54,428 bases of DNA from Rhodospirillales bacterium (GTDB lineage: Bacteria; Pseudomonadota; Alphaproteobacteria; Reyranellales; Reyranellaceae), in the NCBI GenBank assembly GCA_009377525.1, contig WHTW01000039.1:1-54428 (forward strand). Direction: 5' to 3'. The translations under genes were made by a program, and so were the position numbers. Below, piece after piece: positions 46,275 to 54,428 of this stretch. Every line of letters starts with the position of its first letter. The first letter of the stretch is position 1. The notes under the pieces are model-generated. The model made no database searches. It saw only the letters and a list, made by a program, of their open reading frames with translations, and was not told the origin of the DNA.

Positions 46275-47453
46275 TCACCTGTCGAAGCGTTCGAGCCGTT
46301 CCAGCACGGCCGGAATCTTGTCGTCGGCGACGTTGGCGAAGGCCAGCCGCACGAAGCGCTCCTGGCCCGCGCCGAACATGTCGCCGGGAATGGTCAAGAG
46401 GTTCTCCTCGTCGGCGAGCCGCTTGGACACCGCGGTCGAACGCTGTCCGGTGAAGGGGTGCTCGACGTAGGCGAAGTAGGCGCCGATGCTGACCAGCCGC
46501 CAACGGTTCGAGCGCTGCAGGCCGTTGCCCAAAAGGTCGGCGCGCGCCTTCAGGCTCTCGGTGTTGCGGCGTGCCCAGGGCAGCAGGTTCTTGAGGCCGT
46601 AGAGCGCGGCCTCCTGGCCGAGCCGTGGCGGGCAGATCGAGACGCAGTCCATCGCCTTCTCGATCTCGGCGATCAGGCCCGCACCCGCCGTGATGCCGCC
46701 GACGCGATAGCCGGTCAGGGCGAAGACCTTGGAGAAGCTGTAGAGATGGACCAGCGTCCTGCGCCAGTCGGGGTCGCCGAACAGCTCGTGAGGCCGTGCG
46801 CCCTCGGGCAGGAAGTCCTTGTAGGTCTCGTCCAGCAGAAGCGCGACGCCGCTGCGCTGGGCGAGTTCGTAGAAGGCATGGATGGTCTCGTGCGGATAGA
46901 CCGCGCCTGTGGGGTTGTTGGGCGAGATCAGGACGATGGCGCGCGTTCTGGGCCCGATCAGCTTGGCCGCATCCTCGGCATTGGGCACCGCGCCGGAACC
47001 CGGTCGGAAGTCGAGCGACACCGGCTCGACGCCCTGCATGCGCATCCACATGTCGTGATTGAAGTAGTGGGGGCGAGGCAGGATCACCTGGTCACCCGCC
47101 TTGGCGATGCTCATCAGCGCGAGACAAAAGGCCTGGTTGCAACCCGAAGTGATGCCGACCTCGCCGGCAGTGACCGGTGCGCCGTAGAAGTCGGAGAGAT
47201 GCGCGGCATAGTTCTCACGCAGTACCGGCAGGCCGAGGATCGGCGTGTATCCATGCATCGTCGGATCGAGCAGCAGTTCGCCGAGATGACGGCGCAACTC
47301 GAGGGCCGGCGGATAGCCCGGCACCGCCTGGCTGAGATCGATCAGTGGCCGGTCGGCAGGGAAGGTGCGGTTCAACACCCAGCGCTTGGTCTCGCCGATG
47401 GGCGAGGGCTCGACGGCGGCGAGCCAGGGATTGGCCGTCGGGATCTGTTGCAT
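46275..47453 (-). CDS. Pyridoxal phosphate-dependent aminotransferase (class I/II)
   Basis: A 392-aa fold-type I aminotransferase. Start MQQIPTANPWLAAVE (47453). PLP motifs: GITSGCNQAFCLALM (phosphate-binding region), ISPNNPTGAVYP (Asn pocket), LLLDETYKDF (Asp to pyridine N) and YSFSKVFALTGYRVG with the Schiff-base Lys in SFSKVF. The amino donor and acceptor are not evident. It begins 5 nt after the stop of the truncated aldolase and 3 nt before the hydrolase, so the three form an operon. Confidence 0.9.
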   Translation of the reverse strand: MQQIPTANPWLAAVEPSPIGETKRWVLNRTFPADRPLIDLSQAVPGYPPALELRRHLGELLLDPTMHGYTPILGLPVLRENYAAHLSDFYGAPVTAGEVGITSGCNQAFCLALMSIAKAGDQVILPRPHYFNHDMWMRMQGVEPVSLDFRPGSGAVPNAEDAAKLIGPRTRAIVLISPNNPTGAVYPHETIHAFYELAQRSGVALLLDETYKDFLPEGARPHELFGDPDWRRTLVHLYSFSKVFALTGYRVGGITAGAGLIAEIEKAMDCVSICPPRLGQEAALYGLKNLLPWARRNTESLKARADLLGNGLQRSNRWRLVSIGAYFAYVEHPFTGQRSTAVSKRLADEENLLTIPGDMFGAGQERFVRLAFANVADDKIPAVLERLERFDR

Positions 47454-47458
47454 TTCGC

Positions 47459-47755
47459 TCAGTACATGCTGCCACCGGCGCTTTTTGCGCCGGTCGCGTT
47501 GCCCTCGCGCATGGCGCCGACCGCGGCCTTGGCGGCGTTCACGCGCGCCAGCGGAATGGTCGGCGTGGCGGCGACGGCCTGGAACAGCGAAACGGCGGTT
47601 TGATAGTCGATCAGGCCGTGCTGCAGATCGGCCGTGAGCGAGTCCCAACCGGCCTGCGCCATGCCTTCGGCGGCGACGCCGTTGGGAATGCCCATCCAGC
47701 CGTTGACCGCGGCGCCGCCTCTCTTCCGGATCGATTTCACAGTGTTTTCCCGCAC
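47459..47755 (-). pseudogene. HpcH/HpaI aldolase remnant with in-frame internal deletion
   Basis: A 98-codon open frame; GTG start 47755 with GGAGGG 6 nt upstream. Residues 1-72 match the N-terminus of HpcH/HpaI-type aldolases (ENTVKSIRKRGGAAVNGW, AGWDSLTADLQHGLIDYQ) and keep the His46 and Arg71 of the active site. The sequence then jumps to AAKAAVGAMREGN...SAGGSMY, which fits the family's extreme C-terminus. About 150 residues are missing, including the metal-binding Glu and Asp, so it should be inactive though the frame and ribosome site persist. Confidence 0.75.
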
Positions 47756-47798
47756 GAAATTCCCTCCCGCTGTCCGTCGCTGTCGATGCGGCGGCCGG

Positions 47799-47827
47799 AG
47801 CATCCGGGTCTCGTTGGATACTGTCAA
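47799..47827 (-). promoter_or_regulatory. Putative promoter for the aldolase-remnant/aminotransferase/hydrolase operon
   Basis: Minus-strand TTGACA (47827-47822), 17-nt spacer, GATGCT (47804-47799). The -35 is perfect, the -10 weak. Confidence 0.35.
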
Positions 47828-47863
47828 ACCTGTGTTCCGAAAGACCCTACGGCCGAAAATGCA

Positions 47864-47892
47864 TTGCCTGATCCGTGGGTTGTGCCTAGCAT
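47864..47892 (+). promoter_or_regulatory. Putative promoter for the sugar-type ABC operon
   Basis: TTGCCT (47864-47869), 17-nt spacer, TAGCAT (47887-47892), 48 nt before the binding-protein ATG, which has GGAGG upstream. Confidence 0.35.
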
Positions 47893-47939
47893 CCCGGCAA
47901 GGCTCCCATGAGGGTCAAGAAAAAGGGATTGGAGGAAAA

Positions 47940-49280
47940 ATGGTATCGAGAAAAGTAAGCCGCCGCCGTTTTGTGGCGAGCACGGCAGCCGCTTCGACGG
48001 CGCTGGTCGCCGCACCGTTCGTGCGCGGCGCCTACGCGGCCGGCAAGCTCTCGCTCGGCCTGTGGGACCACTGGGTGCCGGGCGCCAATAAGACCAGTGA
48101 AGCGCTGATCAAGGAATGGGCGGATAAGGAGAAGGTCGAGGTCACGATCGACTACATCACGTCCCAGGGCAACAAGTTGCTGCTGACGATCGCCGCTGAA
48201 GGCCAGGCCAAGTCCGGCCACGACATGCTGTCGATGGCGCATTGGTTGCCGGCACGCTATGCCGAGCAGCTCGTGCCGGTGAACGACATCATGGAGCCGC
48301 TGATAAAGGAAAACGGCGCGGTCAATGGCACCGTGGAGTATCTCGGCAAGGTCGGCGGCAAGTGGCTGGGTGTGCCGGCGACGATCGGCAGCCAGATCAA
48401 GGGTCCATGCTCGCGCATCGACCTCATGAAGCAGTTTGCCGGTATCGACGTCCAGGCCATGTATCCGGCGGGTGCGCCGCCCAAGGCTGACGCCTGGACT
48501 CTCGACGCCTTCCTCAAGGCGGCCGAGGCCTGTCAGAAAGGCGGGCACGCCTTCGGTATCGGGCTCGGCACGACCTCGGATTCGGTCGACTCCGCCGGTG
48601 CGATCTTCCACAGTTTCGGCGCCCAGCTCGTGAACGCCAAGGGCGACATCACGGTGAAGTCCGACAACGTGCGCAAGGCGCTGGACTACTACAAGCGCCT
48701 CATGGCCTTCCTCCCGGAGGACGTGCCGGCGTGGGACGACGCCTCGAACAACAAGTGGTTGGTCTCGGGCAGGGGCGCGCTGATCATGAACCCGCCGAGT
48801 GCCTGGGCCGTCGCCAAACGAGATGCGCCGAAGGTCGCCGAGCAGTGCTGGACGCACGGCTTCGCGTCCGGTCCGGCCGGCCGCTTCGCCCCCTTCATTC
48901 CGTTCTTCTGGAACACCTGGAACTTCAGCAAGAACCAGGCGGCGGCCAAGAGCCTGATGGTGTTCCTCAGCCAAAAGACCTCGGCGGAGAAGCTGGTGGT
49001 GGCGAGCGGCGGCTATGACCTGCCTTCGTTCGAGAAGTTCACAACCTTCCAGACTTGGGCCGATGAGGCCCCGCCCAAGGGCACGCTCTATCACTATCCC
49101 AACCCGCACAAGCACCAGACGCTGTCGATCGCCGCGGCGCCTGCGCCGCACAAGATCGGCGAACAGATCTACACTCAGGGCATCATGCCCCAGATGGTCG
49201 TCCGCTACTACAAGGGCGAGGCCATGGAGAAGACGCTCGACTGGGCGGCCAAGGAGATCGAAGGCTTCATGCGCAACTAG
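47940..49280 (+). CDS. ABC transporter sugar-type substrate-binding protein
   Basis: A 446-aa periplasmic binding protein of extracellular solute-binding family 1. Tat-type signal: VSRKVSRRRFVASTAAAS then a hydrophobic stretch ending AYAAG. Mature features: LWDHWVPGANKTSEALIKEW, GHDMLSMAHWLPARYAEQL, FIPFFWNTWNFSKN. ATG 47940 with GGAGG 6 nt upstream. It heads a four-gene importer operon. Ligand probably a sugar or polyol; not proven. Confidence 0.9.
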   Translation: MVSRKVSRRRFVASTAAASTALVAAPFVRGAYAAGKLSLGLWDHWVPGANKTSEALIKEWADKEKVEVTIDYITSQGNKLLLTIAAEGQAKSGHDMLSMAHWLPARYAEQLVPVNDIMEPLIKENGAVNGTVEYLGKVGGKWLGVPATIGSQIKGPCSRIDLMKQFAGIDVQAMYPAGAPPKADAWTLDAFLKAAEACQKGGHAFGIGLGTTSDSVDSAGAIFHSFGAQLVNAKGDITVKSDNVRKALDYYKRLMAFLPEDVPAWDDASNNKWLVSGRGALIMNPPSAWAVAKRDAPKVAEQCWTHGFASGPAGRFAPFIPFFWNTWNFSKNQAAAKSLMVFLSQKTSAEKLVVASGGYDLPSFEKFTTFQTWADEAPPKGTLYHYPNPHKHQTLSIAAAPAPHKIGEQIYTQGIMPQMVVRYYKGEAMEKTLDWAAKEIEGFMRN

Positions 49281-49301
49281 GCGCACGACGACGACTTCGG
49301 C

Positions 49302-49325
49302 GGACGTCATCGCGAGATGACGTCC
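49302..49325 (+). promoter_or_regulatory. Stem-loop between binding-protein and permease genes
   Basis: Perfect 10-bp stem GGACGTCATC / GATGACGTCC with a GCGA tetraloop, no T-run. In this position such hairpins usually protect the binding-protein message from 3' decay so it is made in excess over the permeases. Confidence 0.6.
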
Positions 49326-49367
49326 GGCGGACGCTGACAAGAGGACTGGAACCGTCGGGAGTTCGTT

Positions 49368-50297
49368 ATGGCTGATATTGCCGCCAGAGGGTCCGTAGCT
49401 GCCACGGGCGATAGCCGCAGCAGCCTGCACAAGTTGATGCAGCGCAAGTCGACCATCGCTTTCCTGATGACGCTGCCACTGATCGTCCTGATCCTCGTCC
49501 TGGTCGCCTATCCGGCGGGCTACGCCGTCTATCTGGCGATGCTCAACAAGGGCATGACCCGCTTCGTCGGCTTCGGCAATTTCGACTTCCTTTTCGGCCG
49601 CGAAACCTTCTGGATGGTGGTCTACCAGTCCTGCCTGTTCGCCATCACCGCGGTGATCTTCAAGGCGATCATCGGCTTCGTGGTCGCCCACTTCGTGCAC
49701 AACATCCCGAGCAAGGGCCAGCGCAAATGGCGCGGCATGCTGCTGGTGCCGTGGGTCATCCCGCCGGCCATGAGCACGCTCGCCTGGCTGTGGCTGTTCG
49801 ACCCGTCCTACTCGGCCTTGAACTGGATCCTCGCCGGCTTCGACATCGAGCGGATTCCGTGGACCGGAGAGACCGGCTGGGCGCGCTTCTCGGTCATCCT
49901 GGTGAACGTGTGGATTGGCGCGCCGTTCTTCATGATCATGTACCTGGCGGCGCTGAAGTCGGTGCCCGAGCAGCTCTACGAGGCGGCGTCGATCGACGGC
50001 GCCGCCTGGTGGCAGCGCATCTGGTACGTCACCTTGCCGATGATGCGCAACATCATCGCCATCACTGCGCTATTCTCGCTGATCGTCACCTTCGCCAATT
50101 TCGATATCGTGCGTATCTTGACCAGGGGCGATCCGCTCAACTCCACCCAGATCTTCGGCACCTGGGCGTTCCGCGTCGGCATTGAAAGCGGCGACATCCC
50201 GCTGGGCTCCGCCGTGTCGTTGTTCATGGTGCCGATCCTGGCGGTGGCCGCGACGTTCATCCTGCGCGATATCACCAAGCGGGGGAGTGAGGTCTGA
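49368..50297 (+). CDS. ABC transporter permease, MalF/UgpA-like
   Basis: A 309-aa inner-membrane permease with six predicted helices, first at ~37-60 (FLMTLPLIVLILVLVAYPAG). EAA loop YEAASIDGAAWWQRIWYVTLP near residue 205 contacts the ATPase. ATG 49368 after GGGAG. The second permease starts in a TGATG overlap. Confidence 0.92.
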   Translation: MADIAARGSVAATGDSRSSLHKLMQRKSTIAFLMTLPLIVLILVLVAYPAGYAVYLAMLNKGMTRFVGFGNFDFLFGRETFWMVVYQSCLFAITAVIFKAIIGFVVAHFVHNIPSKGQRKWRGMLLVPWVIPPAMSTLAWLWLFDPSYSALNWILAGFDIERIPWTGETGWARFSVILVNVWIGAPFFMIMYLAALKSVPEQLYEAASIDGAAWWQRIWYVTLPMMRNIIAITALFSLIVTFANFDIVRILTRGDPLNSTQIFGTWAFRVGIESGDIPLGSAVSLFMVPILAVAATFILRDITKRGSEV

Positions 50298-51214
50298 TGG
50301 CCAACGCCGCAGTCGCTTCCCCAACCGCCACGACGATCTCGGGGCGCAAATACGGCAGCATGAACCGCGACCGGAAGTGGGCCCTGCGCTGGTCCTACTT
50401 CTTCCTGATCCTGTTCGCGATCTTCTTCCTGACGCCGCCGATCTACATGTTCATCACCTCGCTGAAGACCAGTGCGGAGATCTCGGCGGAGAGCAATCCG
50501 TGGTGGGTCTATTCGCCCACCCTGGCGAACTACATCGAGCTGCTGACGCAGAACCAGTACCTGATCTTCTTCCGCAATTCGGCGATCGTGGCGGTGCTGA
50601 CCGTCCTGATCACCATGGTGATCAGCGTCATTGCGGCCTTCGCGCTCGCCCGCATGAAGTTCTGGGGCTCGGCCACGTTGGCGACCGGCGTGTTCCTGAC
50701 CTACCTGATCCCCGAGACGCTGCTGTTCATCCCCTTGTTCAAGATGTTCGCCTGGGTCAACGAGACCTTCGGCATCCAGCTCATGAACCACTGGTGGACG
50801 CTGATCATCCTCTATCCGCACCTGACCGTGCCATTCTGCACCTGGATCATGATCGGCTACTTCGCCTCGATCCCCAAGGAACTGGACGAGGCGGCGCTGA
50901 TCGACGGCGCGACCTGGATCCAGACGCTGACCAAGATCTTCATCCCGGTGGCGCTGCCCGGCATCATCGCCGCGACGATCTTCTGCTTCACCGTGGCGTG
51001 GGCGCAGTTCCTCTATCCCTTGGCCTTCACCACCTCGACCACCGAGTTGGTGCTGCCCGTCGGCATCGTGACGACCCTGATCAAGGGCGACGTCTTCAAC
51101 TGGGGGCAGATCATGACCGGCGCGCTGCTGGGTGCGGCGCCACCGCTCATCATCTACGCCTTCCTCATGGACTACTACATTGCGGGTCTGACGGCCGGCG
51201 CGACCAAGGGTTAA
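50297..51214 (+). CDS. ABC transporter permease, MalG/UgpE-like
   Basis: A 305-aa permease with six helices (first ~33-53, WSYFFLILFAIFFLTPPIYM) and EAA loop LDEAALIDGATWIQTLTKIF. It pairs with the preceding permease to form the pore. The ATPase gene begins 14 nt downstream. Confidence 0.92.
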   Translation: MANAAVASPTATTISGRKYGSMNRDRKWALRWSYFFLILFAIFFLTPPIYMFITSLKTSAEISAESNPWWVYSPTLANYIELLTQNQYLIFFRNSAIVAVLTVLITMVISVIAAFALARMKFWGSATLATGVFLTYLIPETLLFIPLFKMFAWVNETFGIQLMNHWWTLIILYPHLTVPFCTWIMIGYFASIPKELDEAALIDGATWIQTLTKIFIPVALPGIIAATIFCFTVAWAQFLYPLAFTTSTTELVLPVGIVTTLIKGDVFNWGQIMTGALLGAAPPLIIYAFLMDYYIAGLTAGATKG

Positions 51215-51228
51215 GAGGGTACTGACAG

Positions 51229-52329
<1,101 letters not shown>

Positions 52330-52362
52330 TCGTCCGATTGCTGGCTAAGTAAGGAGAAATCG

Positions 52363-53151
52363 ATGGCTGCGTTGACGGGCAAGGTCGCCTGGGTGACCGG
52401 TGCTGGCTCGGGTATTGGTCAGGCGGCGGCGATCGCACTCGCCAAGGAAGGCGCCACGGTCGTGCTGACGGGCCGGCGCAGGGAGCCGCTCGAGGAGACC
52501 GCGGCGGCCATCAAGAAGGCGGGCGGCAAGGCGGTGGTGAAGCCGGCCGACCTGATGAAGGCCGCCGCGGTCGGCCGCATCGCCAAGGACATCGACCAGA
52601 AATTCGGCCGCTGCGACATCCTGGTGAACAACGCCGGGCTCAACATCCCGGATCGGACCTGGCAGCAGCTCACGGCCGAGGGCGCCGAGATGGTGATCGA
52701 CGGCAACCTGTCGAGCGCCTTCTACTGCTCGTCGGCGGTGCTGCCGATGATGCGCAAGCGCAAGGACGGTGTGCTGATCCACACCTCGTCGATGGCCGGT
52801 CGCAATCCCAGCACGCTCAGCGGTGCGGCTTATTCGGCGGCCAAGCACGGCGTGGTGGCGATGAGCCACACCATCAACATGGAGGAGTGCGTCAACGGCA
52901 TCCGTTCCTGCGTCGTCTGCCCCGGCGAGGTGGCCACGCCCATCCTCGACAAGCGGCCGATTCCCATCACCAAGGAGGAGCGGGCGCGCATGGCGCAGTC
53001 GGAGGATGTCGGCGACCTGGTCCGCTACGTCGCCTGCCTGCCGCCGCACATCGTGATCAACGAGGTCATGATCAACCCGACCTGGAACCGCGGCTATGTC
53101 GGCGCCCTGCAGCGCGCGGCGGACGAGAAGAAGGCGAAGTCGAAGAAGTAA
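52363..53151 (+). CDS. SDR family oxidoreductase
   Basis: A 262-aa classical short-chain dehydrogenase. NAD(P) motif TGAGSGIG (13-20), then TGRRREPLEE (basic pair suggesting NADP), LVNNAGLN, the catalytic Ser region HTSSMAG and YSAAK with the catalytic Tyr/Lys. A Lys-rich tail ends it. AAGGAG lies 7 nt before the ATG. It follows the importer by 33 nt, so it probably acts on the imported compound. Confidence 0.92.
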   Translation: MAALTGKVAWVTGAGSGIGQAAAIALAKEGATVVLTGRRREPLEETAAAIKKAGGKAVVKPADLMKAAAVGRIAKDIDQKFGRCDILVNNAGLNIPDRTWQQLTAEGAEMVIDGNLSSAFYCSSAVLPMMRKRKDGVLIHTSSMAGRNPSTLSGAAYSAAKHGVVAMSHTINMEECVNGIRSCVVCPGEVATPILDKRPIPITKEERARMAQSEDVGDLVRYVACLPPHIVINEVMINPTWNRGYVGALQRAADEKKAKSKK

Positions 53152-53152
53152 T

Positions 53153-53252
53153 CTTCCGGACCGCGCGTCGCGGGTCGCGGTAAACCGCGACCTACCCGCG
53201 CGCTCAGACGCGCATGTGAATGCGCTCAGGCGCGCGGTCCGTAAGGACTATG
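53153..53252. repeat. Nested palindromic repeat, family B, copy 4 (variant)
   Basis: TCTTCCGGACCGCGCG on the left and CGCGCGGTCCGTAAGGA on the right pair, with an inner GCGGGTCGCGGTAAACCGCGACCTACCCGC palindrome (shown as two arms: GGTCGCGGT / ACCGCGACC). Ends run into GAGGAAG, the ribosome-binding site of the next gene. Confidence 0.75.
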
Positions 53253-53262
53253 AGGAAGACGT

Positions 53263-54354
53263 ATGACGGTCACCATCAAGGCGAAGGCATTGGAGGCTTT
53301 CGTCGCGGATATCTTTGCCTCGGCCGGCTGCTCGACGGAGGAGGGCGGCCGCATCGGGCGCTACCTGGTGAGCGCCAACTTGTCGGGCCACGACAGCCAC
53401 GGCGTCGTGCGCGTGCCGCGCTACGCCACGCAGAAGAAGAACGGGACGGTGTTGCCCGACGTCACGGTCGACGTCGTCGTCGATACGCCGGTGATCGCCG
53501 TGGTCGACGGCAAGTACGGCTTTGGCCAGACCGTGACGCCGCAGGCGGTGCGCATCGGCATCGACAAGTGCCGCAACAACGACCTCTCCGCGGTGACGCT
53601 ACGCAACGCCGGCCACGTCGGCCGCGTCGGCGACTGGGCGGAGATGGCGGCCGAGGCGGGGCTGGTCTCGATCCATTTCGTCAATGCCTCGGGCAGTGTT
53701 CTGGTGGCGCCCTATGGCGGCGTGCAGCGCCGCTTCTCGACGGCGCCCTACTGCGTGGGCGTGCCGCGACCGGGGCAGGACCCGCTGGTGCTCGACTTCG
53801 CCACCTCGATCGTGGCCGAGGGCAAGGTGCTGGTGGCGAGCCAGGGCAGCAAGAAGGTGCCGGACGGCGCGCTGGTCGGCCCCGACGGCAAGCCCAGCAG
53901 CGATCCGCACCTGCTTTACGGCGACTACACGCCGACCGGCCCGCGCGACCACAGCAAGGGCACCGGCGCCATCCAGGCCTTCGGCGACCACAAGGGCTCC
54001 GGCCTCGCCTTCATGTGCGAGCTTCTGGGCGGCTCGCTGTCGGGCAACGGCGCCACCGATCCCAAGCGCGGCCGCTTCGCCAACGGCATGTTGTCGTTCT
54101 ACGTCGATCCCACGGCGCTCGATCCGGCTGGCTTCTTCCCCCAGGACATCGCCAAGTACGTCGACTTCGTGAAGAGTTCCAAGCCCGCCGTATCCGGCGG
54201 CGAGATCCTGCTGCCGGGCGAGCCCGAGGTGCGCATGCGCGCCAAGCGGCTGGCCGAGGGCGTGCCTCTGCCCGACGACACCTGGGCCGCCATCGTCGAG
54301 ACGGCGCGCTCGGTCGGGCTGGACGAGCGGCGCATCCAGCAGGCGACAATGTAG
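53263..54354 (+). CDS. Ldh2/malate-lactate-ureidoglycolate dehydrogenase family protein
   Basis: A 363-aa NAD(P)-dependent 2-hydroxyacid dehydrogenase of the Ldh2/ComC/YlbC fold. Signatures: LSGHDSHGVVRVPRY (active-site His, ~41-55), GKYGFGQTV, LRNAGHVGRVGDW (second catalytic His), FSTAPYCVGVPRPG and FGDHKGSGLAFMCELLGG. Family members act on malate, lactate, sulfolactate, 2,3-diketogulonate or ureidoglycolate. It is next to a sugar importer and SDR here, so a sugar-acid is the most likely substrate. Confidence 0.9.
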   Translation: MTVTIKAKALEAFVADIFASAGCSTEEGGRIGRYLVSANLSGHDSHGVVRVPRYATQKKNGTVLPDVTVDVVVDTPVIAVVDGKYGFGQTVTPQAVRIGIDKCRNNDLSAVTLRNAGHVGRVGDWAEMAAEAGLVSIHFVNASGSVLVAPYGGVQRRFSTAPYCVGVPRPGQDPLVLDFATSIVAEGKVLVASQGSKKVPDGALVGPDGKPSSDPHLLYGDYTPTGPRDHSKGTGAIQAFGDHKGSGLAFMCELLGGSLSGNGATDPKRGRFANGMLSFYVDPTALDPAGFFPQDIAKYVDFVKSSKPAVSGGEILLPGEPEVRMRAKRLAEGVPLPDDTWAAIVETARSVGLDERRIQQATM

Positions 54355-54368
54355 CGCTGCGAACACGT

Positions 54369-54428
54369 CATGGTCTTCCGGACCGCGAGCCTCCTACGCC
54401 GAATCGGCCAGAGGCCGATTCGGCTCCC
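54369..54428. repeat. Palindromic repeat, family B, copy 5 (cut by window end)
   Basis: TGGTCTTCCGGACCGCGAGCCTCC is the left end of the family B element, followed by CCGAATCGGCC / GGCCGATTCGG inverted arms. The right half would be outside the window. Confidence 0.65.

Overview
This 54.4 kb window is a GC-rich (roughly two-thirds G+C by eye) chromosomal segment of an alphaproteobacterium. The evidence is the gene order tkt / DUF4164 coiled coil / zapA / 6S RNA / 5-formyl-THF cyclo-ligase, a DUF1489 protein, a class I aldolase upstream of thiE, and a ruvCAB-ybgC-tolQRAB-pal-cpoB-tilS-ftsH-folP-glmM-thiD run. A Reyranella-like or Rhizobiales/Rhodospirillales-type host is my guess, not something the sequence proves. 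No tRNA, rRNA, CRISPR array, prophage or complete insertion sequence was seen.

Layout. 0.1-9.3 kb: a very large periplasmic alpha-2-macroglobulin, a DUF1489 protein, and a MotA-like/MotB-like proton-channel pair with a small secreted OmpA-fold protein. 9.5-16.1 kb: an inositol-phosphatase family gene, EF-P and its lysyl-transferase EpmA, a MmcQ/YjbR protein, an SGNH hydrolase, thiE, a low-GC islet holding a HEPN protein and an unknown partner, and class I aldolase. 16.1-24.7 kb: a vapBC module inside a purine (allantoin) degradation cluster with two PuuE-type deacetylases, ureidoglycolate lyase, a four-gene PotABCD-type ABC importer and a divergent GntR regulator. 24.7-30.5 kb: gap, tkt, DUF4164, zapA, a MITE-like insertion, 6S RNA, 5-FCL and a YmdB phosphoesterase. 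30.5-45.3 kb: a dense forward housekeeping block (yebC, ruvCAB, tol-pal, tilS, ftsH, folP, glmM, thiD) with many 1-4 nt overlaps. 45.3-54.4 kb: a reverse operon (alpha/beta hydrolase, aminotransferase, broken HpcH/HpaI aldolase) divergent from a sugar-type ABC importer with an SDR and an Ldh2-family dehydrogenase.

How the genes work together. The Tol-Pal genes build the envelope-spanning constriction machine, and CpoB and ZapA link to division. The allantoin genes would take allantoin through allantoate and ureidoglycolate to glyoxylate plus urea, with a co-located importer controlled by the GntR regulator, which has two identical palindromic sites spaced two helical turns apart. EF-P plus EpmA is a translation-modification module.

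The least ordinary content is between and inside the operons: at least two families of dispersed composite palindromes (some carrying the start or ribosome-binding site of a gene), a roughly 139 bp non-coding element inserted in a hairpin loop with a CTAG duplication, a vapBC cassette bracketed by copies of a puuE 3' end, a HEPN gene pair wedged between fba and thiE, and a triple-hairpin small-RNA candidate upstream of yebC.
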